A program made the translations under genes and the position numbers. 64,000 nucleotides of DNA from the NCBI GenBank assembly GCA_902523455.1, contig CABYZG010000001.1, positions 315,023 through 379,022 of the forward strand, written 5' to 3'. Numbering within the stretch: the stretch's first letter is position 1; every line of letters begins with the position of its first letter. Source of the stretch: an uncultured Pelagibacteraceae bacterium. GTDB lineage: Bacteria > Pseudomonadota > Alphaproteobacteria > Pelagibacterales > AG-422-B15. The notes below the pieces were generated by a model. The model was not told where the DNA came from, searched no databases, and saw nothing but the letters and a program-made list of their open reading frames with translations. Below are positions 24,774 through 35,321 of this stretch, in pieces.

Positions 24774-26549
24774 GTGAAAAAAAAGCGGAACACTGGCCGA
24801 AAGAAAATTGATATATATCAAAAAAGTTTTTCATTTACACACAGATACAATAAAGAAAAGTTTGCTTTTGAAAGATTAAAATCTTTAAAGAGTAATTTTG
24901 CCCTTAAAATAAATAATCGTTTAATATTGTCAGCGATTGTTTTTAGTAGTTTGTTTTTGGCAGTAACAATCAAGATGATTGAAATTAATTTACTTTACAC
25001 TGAAAAGGGAAATTATTTTGTTGAGAATGTTAAGACAAAAAGGGGAAATATTTTAGATAGAAATAATACTTCTCTTACAGCAAATTTATTAACATCCCAT
25101 ATATCTGTAAATCCAAAAGCTGTATACGATAAGAAAAAATTTGTAGGTAAAGTCTCAGCAATAAATAATAGGTTTTCCAAAACTGATCTTGATAAATTGG
25201 TATCTGAAAAAAAATTCTTCTGGCTTGATCGAAATGTTGAACCATTAGAATTGCAAAAGTATATAGATTTAGGTGAAACTGGAATTGAATTCAGAGATGC
25301 TTATAAAAGAAAATATCTTCACAGTGAACTTTTTAGTCATTTAATTGGAAAAGTTGACATTGATAATACAGGCGTATCTGGACTAGAGAAATCTTTTAAT
25401 AAGTTTCTTCAAAATGAAGAAAATAATGATTTGGTATTATCTTTAGATACAAGAATACAACACATTGTTCGTGATGAAATATTAGCTGCTATGAAACTAT
25501 ATAAAGCAACTGGTGGCTCAGGGCTCATAATGAATGTCAACAATGGAGAAATTCTTGCCATGACATCACTTCCAGATTTTGATCCCAATACTAAAAATGC
25601 GAATGACAATGATAAGTTCAACAAAAACACATTAGGCGTATATGAGTTTGGTTCAGTGATGAAAATATTTACTGCAGCAATGGGAATTGAGGAAAAAATT
25701 TTTCAGCCAAATACAAAGTACGAGATTGAAAATCACATTTATATTGGAAAGCACCGTGTAGAGGATGTTCACAGGCCTTGTGAGATAAAAATGTGTTCTG
25801 TTGAAGAAATATTTGTTGAGTCATCAAATATTGGAACGATTAAAATGATTAGAGATATTGGTAAAGAATTACAGCAAGAATATTTGTCTCAACTTGGATT
25901 ACTTCGTCAAGTAAATATTGGAATACCAGAAAAAGCAATTCCAATTGTTCCTGACCCATGGAGAACAGTAAATACAGAATCAATCTCTTACGGTTATGGC
26001 CTTTCAGTATCACCATTGCATTTGGCTGTAGCTACATCAGCTGTAGTAAATGGAGGATATTTAATTAAGCCATCTCTTACAAAATTAGGAGATGATAAAC
26101 GATATGAAAATCAAATTTTTTCAGAAGAGACCAGTGAAATTATGCGTTACCTTTTAAGCCAAGTTGTTTCAAAAGGAACTGCCAAAGAAGCCTTTAACAA
26201 GGATGCTGATAAAGCATACACAGAAGATGGTAGGTTCAAATATTTGGTTGGAGGTAAGACAGGTACATCTCACAAGATAGACAAAAAATCCTACACAAGA
26301 GAAAAGTTAACTACTTTTATATCGGTACTACCCATACACAAGCCAAAGTATGTAGTTCTTATCTCATTAGACGACCCGAAAGGGATTAATAGAGAATATG
26401 GAGAGCCATATAATACTTGGAACTGGAGTGATGCTGGGTGGAATGCGGCAAGAGTTTCAAGACAAATTATTGATAGAGTAAGTCCTATTTTGGACATAAA
26501 GGCAAGATACATACCTAATGAAAACATGCTCATTAATACCTCTCTTTGA
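24774..26549 (+). CDS. ftsI: Septal peptidoglycan transpeptidase FtsI (PBP3)
   Basis: This is a 591-residue class B penicillin-binding protein that crosslinks septal peptidoglycan. A basic cytoplasmic tail is followed by one TM helix (about residues 48-67) and the pedestal domain (GNILDRNNTSLTANL). The transpeptidase motifs are intact: S294-V-M-K297, S350-S-N352 and K495-T-G. It starts with GTG five bases after ftsL. Confidence 0.95.
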   Translation: MKKKRNTGRKKIDIYQKSFSFTHRYNKEKFAFERLKSLKSNFALKINNRLILSAIVFSSLFLAVTIKMIEINLLYTEKGNYFVENVKTKRGNILDRNNTSLTANLLTSHISVNPKAVYDKKKFVGKVSAINNRFSKTDLDKLVSEKKFFWLDRNVEPLELQKYIDLGETGIEFRDAYKRKYLHSELFSHLIGKVDIDNTGVSGLEKSFNKFLQNEENNDLVLSLDTRIQHIVRDEILAAMKLYKATGGSGLIMNVNNGEILAMTSLPDFDPNTKNANDNDKFNKNTLGVYEFGSVMKIFTAAMGIEEKIFQPNTKYEIENHIYIGKHRVEDVHRPCEIKMCSVEEIFVESSNIGTIKMIRDIGKELQQEYLSQLGLLRQVNIGIPEKAIPIVPDPWRTVNTESISYGYGLSVSPLHLAVATSAVVNGGYLIKPSLTKLGDDKRYENQIFSEETSEIMRYLLSQVVSKGTAKEAFNKDADKAYTEDGRFKYLVGGKTGTSHKIDKKSYTREKLTTFISVLPIHKPKYVVLISLDDPKGINREYGEPYNTWNWSDAGWNAARVSRQIIDRVSPILDIKARYIPNENMLINTSL

Positions 26550-26552
26550 TAA

Positions 26553-27986
26553 ATGCCAAATCACTCCCTTTTAGAAGAAATTAATTCAAAGAAGATAAAA
26601 TTTAATGGAGTCTCATCAGACTCGAGATCGATAAAAAAAGGAAATATTTTTTTTGCAATCCCTGGAAATGAAAAAGATGGATCTAGGTTCATAAATCAAG
26701 CAATTAAAAAGGGTGCTGCAGCTATTGTTGTTCCATCATATAGTAAAAAAAGATATCCCAAGAATACGACAGTGATAAAGGCTAAAGATATTAGAAAATC
26801 ACTATCGCTATTAGCATTTGAAATAAACAAAAATAATATTGAAACAAAAATTGCAATAACTGGAACTAATGGAAAAACATCTGTTGCATATTTTTTAAGT
26901 TATTTACTGAGAATTTCGGGAAAGAGTGTAGCTACTATAGGTACTTTAGGAAACTCTGTATTAAAGAGAAATAAATATAAACTTACTTCACCCGAACCGA
27001 TTGATCTTTCAAAGCAATTAAAAAAGATAGGTCAAAAAAAAATAAAATATTTAGTTATGGAAGCATCCAGTCATGGCTTACATCAAAGCAGATTTTATGG
27101 AATGAATTTCGATGTTTGTGCATTAACAAATATATCACATGATCACCTTGATTATCATAAAACTATAAATAATTACATAAAAAGTAAAATGATCCTTTTC
27201 AAAGATTATATACATAAAGATAGTAAATTAATTATTAATTCAAAAACGAAATATATTAAAAAAATAAGATCAATTTTAAAAAAAAATAAATCCGTTAAGC
27301 CATTATATTTTCAAGCAAATAGAGATTATAAAATTATAAAAATCCTCAAAAAAAATGATATTCAATATGTAAAAGCAATAGTGGGCAGTAAGCGAATTCT
27401 TTTAAAGTTTAAAAATTTTCCAAATTTTCAGATAGAAAATTTTATATTTGCAATTTCAATTTTGAATTTGATTGGATTTGATCCTAGAAAGCTATCAAAA
27501 AGCAGTCTTAATTGCCCTTCAGTATTAGGAAGAATGGAATATGTTGGAAGAACAAAAACAGGTGGAAAAGTTTATGTTGATTTTGCACACACGCCTGATG
27601 CTCTTAAAAATTCAATTGTAGAGTCAAAAAAGTTAGAGACATCAAACGTACATGTTTTATTTGGTTGCGGTGGAAACAGAGATAGAAAAAAAAGACCGCT
27701 AATGGGTAAAATAGCTTCAAAATACGCTGATAAAGTAACAGTCACAGATGATAATCCAAGATATGAAAATCCAGCAAGGATTAGAGAGGAAGTGATTGGA
27801 AATTTAAAAAACATATCTGAAATTGGTAATAGAAAACTAGCCATAAAAAAAGCTATTAGAGAATTAAAAAGAGGCGATTTGCTCCTTATTGCCGGTAAAG
27901 GTCACGAAAAATTTCAATCTATCACGGGAAAAAATTTTCCTTTTGATGATGTTAAAATTGCTGAAAAATATTTGCAAAAAAAATGA
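26553..27986 (+). CDS. murE: UDP-MurNAc-L-Ala-D-Glu:meso-DAP ligase MurE
   Basis: This is a 477-residue Mur ligase. The ATP loop is ITGTNGKTSVAYFL, and EASSHGLHQSRF and NISHDHLDYH are typical of MurE. The DNPRYENP motif is the meso-diaminopimelate recognition signature, so the peptidoglycan is of the DAP type. It sits directly after ftsI and overlaps murF by four bases. Lys, Asn and Ile content is very high, reflecting the AT-rich genome. Confidence 0.95.
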   Translation: MPNHSLLEEINSKKIKFNGVSSDSRSIKKGNIFFAIPGNEKDGSRFINQAIKKGAAAIVVPSYSKKRYPKNTTVIKAKDIRKSLSLLAFEINKNNIETKIAITGTNGKTSVAYFLSYLLRISGKSVATIGTLGNSVLKRNKYKLTSPEPIDLSKQLKKIGQKKIKYLVMEASSHGLHQSRFYGMNFDVCALTNISHDHLDYHKTINNYIKSKMILFKDYIHKDSKLIINSKTKYIKKIRSILKKNKSVKPLYFQANRDYKIIKILKKNDIQYVKAIVGSKRILLKFKNFPNFQIENFIFAISILNLIGFDPRKLSKSSLNCPSVLGRMEYVGRTKTGGKVYVDFAHTPDALKNSIVESKKLETSNVHVLFGCGGNRDRKKRPLMGKIASKYADKVTVTDDNPRYENPARIREEVIGNLKNISEIGNRKLAIKKAIRELKRGDLLLIAGKGHEKFQSITGKNFPFDDVKIAEKYLQKK

Positions 27987-29347
27987 AAAAATTCATTACA
28001 ACTACTGAAATAAACGAATTATTTGGGACCAATATTGTTTGTAAAAGAATAACTGGCGCATCTATCGACACGCGGTCATTAAGAAAAGGTAATATTTTTT
28101 TTGCAATTAAAGGCTTAAATACAGATGGTCATAAATATTTAGTAGAAGCAGCAAAAAAAGGTGCATCTATTGCTTTTGTTCATAAAAAAGTAAGAGGCAT
28201 AAAAATACCTCAAATTAATGTTAAAGATACGTCTAAAGCACTCCTTAAGCTCGCAACAAAGTACAGAGCGCAGCTAAAAACACAAATTGTGGGTATTACA
28301 GGTAGTATTGGGAAGACTGGGACAAAGGATGCAATAAATTATTTACTTAGAAATGAGGAAGATGTTTTCTGTTCGCGTAAATCATTTAACAATCAATATG
28401 GCCTGCCTCTCGAATTACTAAATATGCCACGGTATACGAAGTATGGATTTTTTGAAATAGGCATGAATCATTCAGGAGAAATAAAAAGATTAGTAAAGGT
28501 ATTGCAGCCACAAACAGCTATTATTTTAAATGTTGAAAATGTTCACCTTGGTAATTTTAAATCTTTAAAAGAAATTGCATTAGCAAAATCAGAAATATTC
28601 ACTTCAACAAAAAGTATTGAAAACTTAATTATTAATAGAAATTCTAATTTTTATAAATTGCTATATATGTTATTCAAAAAATCAAAGATCAGTACTTGCT
28701 TAGACATTGGAAAAGTTAAATCATCAAAAGTATATCTTAAAAAAGAAACAAATATTACGAATATTATTAAATACCAAGTAATTCTGCCTGATGCCAGTAA
28801 ACTTGATTTTACTCTAAGAAAAAATCAAAAAAATCTTATTTTTAATGCATTAGCCATTATTGCTTGCTTTTATATGCTAGGTTTAAATTTAAAACTAATC
28901 AATCAATTCAAAAATGTTCCTTTTACAGAAGGAAGAGGTGAAATACTTAAATCAAAATATAAGGGGAATAAATTAGAAGTACATGACCATTCTTATAATG
29001 CTAGTCCTGTCTCTATGAGAGACACAATCGATATTTTTAATAAGTTTAAAAATAAACATTTAGTTTATGTCATAGGTGATATGAATGAGCTTGGAAATAA
29101 ATCTAAAAAATTTCATATGGATTTAATTAAATATCTAATACTGATTAAGGCTAAAAAAGTAATTTTTGTTGGGTCAAAACTTTACTCGCTTAGAAAAAAA
29201 TACAAAAGACTTCAGTTTGAATATTATGAGAATATAGATAGTGTTATAAGTAATGCAGAAAAAATATTTAATAGGAATAGCAAGGTATTTCTAAAAGGTT
29301 CAAATTCAATCAATTTACGAAAGTTGTCAAATCATTTAATAAGTTAA
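27983..29347 (+). CDS. murF: UDP-MurNAc-tripeptide:D-Ala-D-Ala ligase MurF
   Basis: This is a 454-residue Mur ligase. It has the family start with SIDTRSLRKGNIFFAIKG, the ATP loop GITGSIGKTGTKDAINY (Thr-to-Ile and Thr-to-Gly variation around GKT), FEIGMNHSGEI typical of MurF, and DHSYNASPVSMRDTID. It adds D-Ala-D-Ala to the UDP-MurNAc tripeptide in the cytoplasm. It overlaps murE and is followed by mraY after two bases. Confidence 0.93.
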   Translation: MKKFITTTEINELFGTNIVCKRITGASIDTRSLRKGNIFFAIKGLNTDGHKYLVEAAKKGASIAFVHKKVRGIKIPQINVKDTSKALLKLATKYRAQLKTQIVGITGSIGKTGTKDAINYLLRNEEDVFCSRKSFNNQYGLPLELLNMPRYTKYGFFEIGMNHSGEIKRLVKVLQPQTAIILNVENVHLGNFKSLKEIALAKSEIFTSTKSIENLIINRNSNFYKLLYMLFKKSKISTCLDIGKVKSSKVYLKKETNITNIIKYQVILPDASKLDFTLRKNQKNLIFNALAIIACFYMLGLNLKLINQFKNVPFTEGRGEILKSKYKGNKLEVHDHSYNASPVSMRDTIDIFNKFKNKHLVYVIGDMNELGNKSKKFHMDLIKYLILIKAKKVIFVGSKLYSLRKKYKRLQFEYYENIDSVISNAEKIFNRNSKVFLKGSNSINLRKLSNHLIS

Positions 29348-29349
29348 CT

Positions 29350-30432
29350 ATGATCTTATATTTAATTGAGTATTTAAATCTTGGTGCCCTAAATAATTTT
29401 TTAAATTATTTAACAGTTAGAACAGGTCTGGCATTGTTTACTTCATTTTTTTTTATTCTCTTTTTTGGCCCATTTTTAATTAAAAGAATTGGATCATACC
29501 AATCAATTGGTCAGCCTATTAGAGAAGACGGCCCTGAGTCTCACTTAGTAGCTAAAAAAGGGACTCCAACAATGGGAGGAATTATAATTTTGATTTCTAT
29601 AGTTGGATCAATGACTCTATGGGTCAATCCTGAAAGCTATATATCTTGGCCAATTATATTCCTTCTAATATCTTTTGGATTGGTTGGTTTTGCAGATGAT
29701 TTTAGTAAAGTTAAGAAAAAATCAAGTAATGGAATTTCTGCGAAAATAAGAATCTTTTTTCAAATAATAATATCGTTGATATTTATTTATTGGATAACAA
29801 CTTATAATGAAATTGATATTCAGTTATTATCCTTACCTTTTCTCAAGGATATATTTCTAAACTTAGGTTTATTTTCAATTCCATTCGTTATATTGGTAAT
29901 TCTAGGATCAGCAAATGCGGTTAATCTTACAGACGGTCTTGATGGGCTAGCAATTGTTCCCATTATGATTGTCTCTGCGACTTTTGCTGTGATCTGCTAC
30001 TTGGCAGGAAATATGATCTTTTCGAATTATCTTTACATTAATTATTTACCTGGAGCAGGTGAATTAACCGTGCTTTGCGCAGCCATAATTGGATCCGCTC
30101 TTGGCTTTTTATGGTACAACGCACCTCCTGCAATGGTCTTTATGGGCGATACAGGCTCTTTATCATTAGGTGCTGCATTGGGAGGTATAAGTGTTCTAAC
30201 CAAGCAAGAAATTGTATTAGCAATAGTTGGAGGAATATTCGTCGCAGAAGCGGTGTCAGTAATTCTTCAGGTTGGATCATATAAGTTAACCGGCAAACGA
30301 ATATTCAAAATGGCTCCCTTACACCATCATTTTGAGAAGAATGGCATTGCAGAATCAAAAATAGTAATTCGTTTTTGGATAATCGCTTTAATTCTTGCTT
30401 TGATTGGACTCGCAACACTTAAGATTAGGTAA
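29350..30432 (+). CDS. mraY: Phospho-MurNAc-pentapeptide transferase MraY
   Basis: This 360-residue, about ten-TM enzyme makes lipid I at the inner membrane. Signatures include GTPTMGGIIILIS, FADDFSKV, the catalytic NLTDGLDGLA, FMGDTGSLSLGA and the histidine block MAPLHHHFEKNG near the C-terminus. The order murF-mraY-murD is the usual one. Confidence 0.97.
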   Translation: MILYLIEYLNLGALNNFLNYLTVRTGLALFTSFFFILFFGPFLIKRIGSYQSIGQPIREDGPESHLVAKKGTPTMGGIIILISIVGSMTLWVNPESYISWPIIFLLISFGLVGFADDFSKVKKKSSNGISAKIRIFFQIIISLIFIYWITTYNEIDIQLLSLPFLKDIFLNLGLFSIPFVILVILGSANAVNLTDGLDGLAIVPIMIVSATFAVICYLAGNMIFSNYLYINYLPGAGELTVLCAAIIGSALGFLWYNAPPAMVFMGDTGSLSLGAALGGISVLTKQEIVLAIVGGIFVAEAVSVILQVGSYKLTGKRIFKMAPLHHHFEKNGIAESKIVIRFWIIALILALIGLATLKIR

Positions 30433-30436
30433 CTAA

Positions 30437-31753
30437 ATGTTGAAGTCAAAATGTTTTTCAAAGAAAAGTTATGTAGTCATTGGCATGGGAAAAACAGGAT
30501 GTTCAATTTATAAATCTCTTATAAATAGTGGAGCTATAGTATATTTTTGGGAAGATAATCCCAAACATTCAAAAAAAATATTAAATAAAGGATATAAAAA
30601 GTATTATTCTAAAATAAGTCAAATAGACTATGTTATACCTAGTCCTGGAATTGCTACAAAAGGAAAGTCAGCACATAAACTGATAAAAAAATTAAATTCA
30701 AAAAATACTAAACTGATAAGTGAATTAGATTTATTTCAAATATACCTGGATAATTTAAATATAAGAAACCAGATTAAAATAATTGCGGTTACAGGCACAA
30801 ATGGAAAATCAACAACAGTATCTCTTATTAATCATATTCTTAAAAAAAATAAATTTAACACAGAGCTTGCGGGGAATATAGGTAACCCGATCTTCAAAAC
30901 AAAGATGATTAAAAAAGGTTTTTATGTTTTAGAATTATCATCTTATCAATTAGAGAGCTCCAAAATATTTCAACCTGATATTGCCTGTATACTTAATTTA
31001 ACTCCAGATCATTTGACGAGACATAATACAATGTCCAATTATGGTAATGCTAAATTAAATATTTTTAAAAATATAAATAGCTCACAAAAAGGTTTTTTTA
31101 ATAATGATTCAATTATAAAAAAATTAATAAAAAAGAATAATCATTTAAATAAAATGAAAAATTTAAAGCAGATTAATAAAAATAAAAAAAACTCCACTAA
31201 AAAATTAAATATAAATCAATATAATTTACTGAGTAACGATCAAAACTACCGCTTCTCATATGAAATTCTGAAAGAAGTAGGCCTAAGCAGCAATAAAATC
31301 TTCAATGCATTTAAATCATTTAGAGGGCTTGAGTTTAGACAGCAAATAATTTTTTCAGACAAAAGGAAACTTATTATAAATGATTCCAAATCAACAAATT
31401 ATCATTCTCTAATTGCTGCGCTAAAAAAATATAAAGATATCATCTTGATATGTGGCGGTCAGATAAAAAGCAATAATATCAGTATATTAGATGACAGTCT
31501 TGGCAATATTAAAAAAGTAATAATTATTGGAGAGGAATCTAATACTTTTCACAAATACTTTCAGAGTAAAGTTACCACAGTTTATGTTCACAGCTTAGAT
31601 AAAGCAGTTGTCGAAATGAGTAAATTTATGAAGACCAATACAGATTTCAATACTTTTTTATTTAGTCCAGGCGCTGCTTCATTTGACCAATATAATAACT
31701 TTGAAGAACGTGGAAGACATTTTAATAAACTTATAAGTAAACTTAGCAAATAA
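30437..31753 (+). CDS. murD: UDP-MurNAc-L-Ala:D-Glu ligase MurD
   Basis: This is a 438-residue Mur ligase. Its ATP loop VTGTNGKSTTVSLI, LELSSYQLE, LNLTPDHLTRH and the C-terminal SPGAASFDQYNNFEERG are diagnostic. The middle of the protein is extremely Lys/Asn rich. The last base of its TAA is the first base of the ftsW ATG. Confidence 0.95.
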   Translation: MLKSKCFSKKSYVVIGMGKTGCSIYKSLINSGAIVYFWEDNPKHSKKILNKGYKKYYSKISQIDYVIPSPGIATKGKSAHKLIKKLNSKNTKLISELDLFQIYLDNLNIRNQIKIIAVTGTNGKSTTVSLINHILKKNKFNTELAGNIGNPIFKTKMIKKGFYVLELSSYQLESSKIFQPDIACILNLTPDHLTRHNTMSNYGNAKLNIFKNINSSQKGFFNNDSIIKKLIKKNNHLNKMKNLKQINKNKKNSTKKLNINQYNLLSNDQNYRFSYEILKEVGLSSNKIFNAFKSFRGLEFRQQIIFSDKRKLIINDSKSTNYHSLIAALKKYKDIILICGGQIKSNNISILDDSLGNIKKVIIIGEESNTFHKYFQSKVTTVYVHSLDKAVVEMSKFMKTNTDFNTFLFSPGAASFDQYNNFEERGRHFNKLISKLSK

Positions 31754-32865
31754 TGAATAAAAGAACTTATGAACAGTCAATAATTACAAACTGGATTACT
31801 GAAATAAATAAGCCAATTTTTTTTTGTATAACAGTATTAATAACTTTTGGTCTATTAATAAGTTTAACTATAAACCCTGGTACAAGCAGGTATCTCAATA
31901 ACAATCTATTTGCATTTTTTAATATACAGGCTTTGTACCTAGTAATAGGTTTTTTAGTATTTATTTCTATTTCACTGATTGAGACAAAATACATAAAATT
32001 ATTTAGTGTGATATTATTTGCAGTATTTTTTGCTTTACTAGCTCTTACTCTATTATTTGGGGATGAAATCAAAGGTTCAAGAAGATGGATAAGTTTTGGA
32101 TCTTTTTCTCTCATGCCAATAGAATTAGTAAAGCCAGTATTTTGCGTTGTACTGGCTCTGATATTAAATAATCAATACCAAGGCACAAAAATATCATCTC
32201 ACTCTCTAAGTGCTTTAATCTATATTTCAGTTGCAAGTATACTCGTTTTGCAGCCTGATATTAGTCAATTTTTTTTATTATCAGCTATTTATTTTGGTTC
32301 AGTGTTTATGAGTGGTTTCAGTATTATAACACTCACTGTAATTGTTGTTTTTGGAATTCTAAGTTTTGTGATGATATATTTGCTCAATTTTAATGTTCAA
32401 AATAGAATAAATTCATTTTTATTTCCAAATGAATATGACGTAAGTCAAACTGAAATTTCTCTTCAAGCAATTAAACAAGGAGGTATTATTGGTGTGGGAC
32501 CGGGTAATGGTCTTTTAAAAAATAAAATTCCTGAAGCTAATTCAGATTATATTTTTTCTGTGGTTGCAGAGGAGTATGGTCTCATAGGTTGTACACTTAT
32601 ATTATTAATCTTCTTTATAATATCATATCAAGGTTTCAAAAAAATTTACGGAAACAATGATCACTTTATTCAAATCTGTTTATTTACCCTTATTTTATAC
32701 GTATGCTTACAGGCCTTAATCCACATAGGGGTAAATATAAGGTTGATACCAACAACTGGAATTACCTTACCGTTTATCAGCTATGGAGGTTCATCGGTCC
32801 TTGGCATGTCAATTGCAGCGGGATTAATTTTATTATTTTCAAAGAATCGACATATTCGTGAATAG
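31753..32865 (+). CDS. ftsW: SEDS-family septal glycosyltransferase FtsW
   Basis: This is a 370-residue polytopic SEDS protein that polymerises septal glycan with FtsI. Seen are GSRRWISFGSFSLMPIELVK, the VVAEEYGLIGC block and the C-terminal PTTGITLPFISYGGSSVL signature. RodA is a close relative, but position in the murD-murG interval identifies FtsW. Confidence 0.95.
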   Translation: MNKRTYEQSIITNWITEINKPIFFCITVLITFGLLISLTINPGTSRYLNNNLFAFFNIQALYLVIGFLVFISISLIETKYIKLFSVILFAVFFALLALTLLFGDEIKGSRRWISFGSFSLMPIELVKPVFCVVLALILNNQYQGTKISSHSLSALIYISVASILVLQPDISQFFLLSAIYFGSVFMSGFSIITLTVIVVFGILSFVMIYLLNFNVQNRINSFLFPNEYDVSQTEISLQAIKQGGIIGVGPGNGLLKNKIPEANSDYIFSVVAEEYGLIGCTLILLIFFIISYQGFKKIYGNNDHFIQICLFTLILYVCLQALIHIGVNIRLIPTTGITLPFISYGGSSVLGMSIAAGLILLFSKNRHIRE

Positions 32866-32874
32866 ACTAACTTT

Positions 32875-33930
32875 ATGAAAAAACTTTTTTTAGTAGGTGG
32901 AGGTACCGGCGGCCACTGTATACCAATAAATGTAGTTTATTCGGAGGCACCTAAAAATTTTAAATGCTTTATTTTAACCGATAACAGAGGCAAGAAATAT
33001 TTCGATAATATAGACTCAAATAATGTAATTATACTTAGAGATCTTATTTCTTCTCAATCAAGACTAGCAAATATTATAAATTCTCCATTCTTATTTATTC
33101 AATCAATATTATACAATTTAAAAATCAAACCTGATTACACTATAGGTTTTGGTGGATTTTTCACAATACCTGTTCTTTTCGCTAGTTTAATAATGAGAAA
33201 AAAAATTTTTCTTCATGAGGGCAATGCATTTATTGGAAAAGCGAATAAATTATTATTTAAATTTGTAGGTAATATCTTTACAACTTACAACGAAACGCAT
33301 GGTGAAAAGCTAATTCAAAATAAAAATTCATTCAGAGTTGGTTTACCAACTAGGAGTAGTAAAAACTTAGAAAACAAAGAAACTAATAAAAAAAATCAGC
33401 TTAAAATATGTATTCTTGGTGGTAGCCAAGGTGCAAAAAACCTTTCAGATAATATCGCTCATTCGATCATAAAATCTAAGAATGAATGTAAGAAAGAATT
33501 TATAGTCTACCATCAATGTAGGAAAGAAGATGTAAACTTAGTAGAAAAACTTTATAGAGAAAATAGTATTGAGTGCTATGTAAATGTATACTTCAGCAAT
33601 GTCACAGATATTTTAGAGAATACAAATTTAATTATTTCACGAGCTGGCTCATCGACTGTAAATGAAATTATTTGCTTTGGAATTCCGTCAATTTTGATTC
33701 CTTATCCATATGCTGCCGACAACCATCAATATTATAATGCATCAGTTCTTAAAAGCCTTAATTGTGCTGAAATAATTAAGGACAAAGATATAAATACTCA
33801 CTTATTATCAAGTCTGATAAATAAAATAATCAACAACCCACAAAGAAGAGAGTCTATTAAAGAAACTTTAAAAAAAGAGTATATAAAAAATCCTGTTGAA
33901 AGAATTTTTAAACATATAGAAGCAAGTTGA
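32875..33930 (+). CDS. murG: Lipid II synthase MurG
   Basis: This is a 351-residue GT-B glycosyltransferase that adds GlcNAc to lipid I on the inner face of the membrane. The N-terminal GGGTGGHCIPINVV, LHEGNAFIGKANKLL, LGGSQGAKNLSDNI and SRAGSSTVNEIICFG motifs are intact. Its TGA stop overlaps the murC ATG. Confidence 0.94.
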   Translation: MKKLFLVGGGTGGHCIPINVVYSEAPKNFKCFILTDNRGKKYFDNIDSNNVIILRDLISSQSRLANIINSPFLFIQSILYNLKIKPDYTIGFGGFFTIPVLFASLIMRKKIFLHEGNAFIGKANKLLFKFVGNIFTTYNETHGEKLIQNKNSFRVGLPTRSSKNLENKETNKKNQLKICILGGSQGAKNLSDNIAHSIIKSKNECKKEFIVYHQCRKEDVNLVEKLYRENSIECYVNVYFSNVTDILENTNLIISRAGSSTVNEIICFGIPSILIPYPYAADNHQYYNASVLKSLNCAEIIKDKDINTHLLSSLINKIINNPQRRESIKETLKKEYIKNPVERIFKHIEAS

Positions 33931-35321
33931 TGAAATTAAATAAAAATAAATTAATACATATTGTAGGAGTTGGTGGAATTGGGATGAGTGGAATTGCAGA
34001 AATTTTATCAGAAATGGGATATCAAGTTCAAGGAAGTGACATAAAAATTAACGCAAACACTGTTCGATTAAATAAAAAGAAAATAAAAACTTTCAATTCA
34101 CATAAACGGTCAAATTTAAAAAATGTAAGCTTAGTTGTTTATTCATCTGCAATAAGTAAAAACAATATTGAACTTGAACATTCCAAAAAAATTAAAATTC
34201 CTTCAATTTCAAGAGCTGAAATATTATCTCAAATCGTAAAACTAAAAAAAACTATAGCTATATCTGGGTCTCATGGGAAAACTACTACGACATCTCTAAT
34301 TTCAGCAGTTTTAAATGGGGCAAGAATGAAACCCACTGTAATCAATGGCGGGATAATAAATCAGTTTGGAACAAATACAAAATTAGGATCAGGTGATTGG
34401 TTAGTAGTTGAAGCTGATGAATCTGACGGTACTTTTGTGAAACTTCCAGCCTCAATTTCTGTGGTAACTAATATTGATAAAGAACATCTTGATTACTATT
34501 CAAATTTTCAAAATCTTAAAAACTATTTCAAAAGGTTTATCACACAAGTTCCTTTTTATGGTTTCGCAGTTATATGTATAGATGATAATGAGCTACGTAA
34601 GTTAGCTGCAAATATAAGTACTACAAAAATTATTAGAACCGGTTTTCATAGAGAAAGTGATATCAAATGTATTAAATTAAGACATAAAGCCAATGAAACA
34701 ATATTTGATGTTTTTGTAAAAGAGAAAAACCAAACTATTAAAAATATTAAGTTACCACTTCATGGGGCGTATAATGTAAATAATGCATTAGCTGCTATAG
34801 CAGTTGGTTTTCAATTAAATGTAAAACCAGAAATGATTAAGAAGTCTCTAAATTCTTTTAAGGGTGTCCAAAGAAGACTTACTGAATTATGGAGTAATAA
34901 TAATATAAGAGTTGTTGACGATTATGCCCATCATCCGACCGAAATAAGTAATGTATTAAAAGGATTGGTTGATGCAGACAAAAAAAATAGAATAATAACT
35001 ATTTTTCAGCCTCATAGATTCTCAAGGGTTTTAGATTTGAAAAGCAAATTCACGACGTGTTTTAAAAATAGTGAATGTGTATTTGTTTCGGATGTTTATG
35101 GAGCGGGTGAGAAAAAACCAAAAAATTTCGATTTAAATAAATTTATTATTAACATTGCAAAAAATTCTAAAGTCAAAGCTGAATATTTTGTTAAAAATGA
35201 TCAACTATTTGAATTAACAAAGAAGAATAGATCAAAAATAATCTTTTTATTTTTAGGAGCTGGGACAGTTACAGATTGGGCTCAAAATTTTGCTAAAGAG
35301 TTAAAAAAAATTTATGAATGA
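33930..35321 (+). CDS. murC: UDP-MurNAc:L-alanine ligase MurC
   Basis: This 463-residue enzyme adds the first stem-peptide residue. GVGGIGMSGIAEIL starts the UDP-binding domain, ISGSHGKTTTTSLI is the ATP loop, and VEADESDGTF and VVDDYAHHPTEI complete the signature. I start at the ATG that shares its first base with the murG stop rather than the preceding in-frame TTG. Confidence 0.95.
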   Translation: MKLNKNKLIHIVGVGGIGMSGIAEILSEMGYQVQGSDIKINANTVRLNKKKIKTFNSHKRSNLKNVSLVVYSSAISKNNIELEHSKKIKIPSISRAEILSQIVKLKKTIAISGSHGKTTTTSLISAVLNGARMKPTVINGGIINQFGTNTKLGSGDWLVVEADESDGTFVKLPASISVVTNIDKEHLDYYSNFQNLKNYFKRFITQVPFYGFAVICIDDNELRKLAANISTTKIIRTGFHRESDIKCIKLRHKANETIFDVFVKEKNQTIKNIKLPLHGAYNVNNALAAIAVGFQLNVKPEMIKKSLNSFKGVQRRLTELWSNNNIRVVDDYAHHPTEISNVLKGLVDADKKNRIITIFQPHRFSRVLDLKSKFTTCFKNSECVFVSDVYGAGEKKPKNFDLNKFIINIAKNSKVKAEYFVKNDQLFELTKKNRSKIIFLFLGAGTVTDWAQNFAKELKKIYE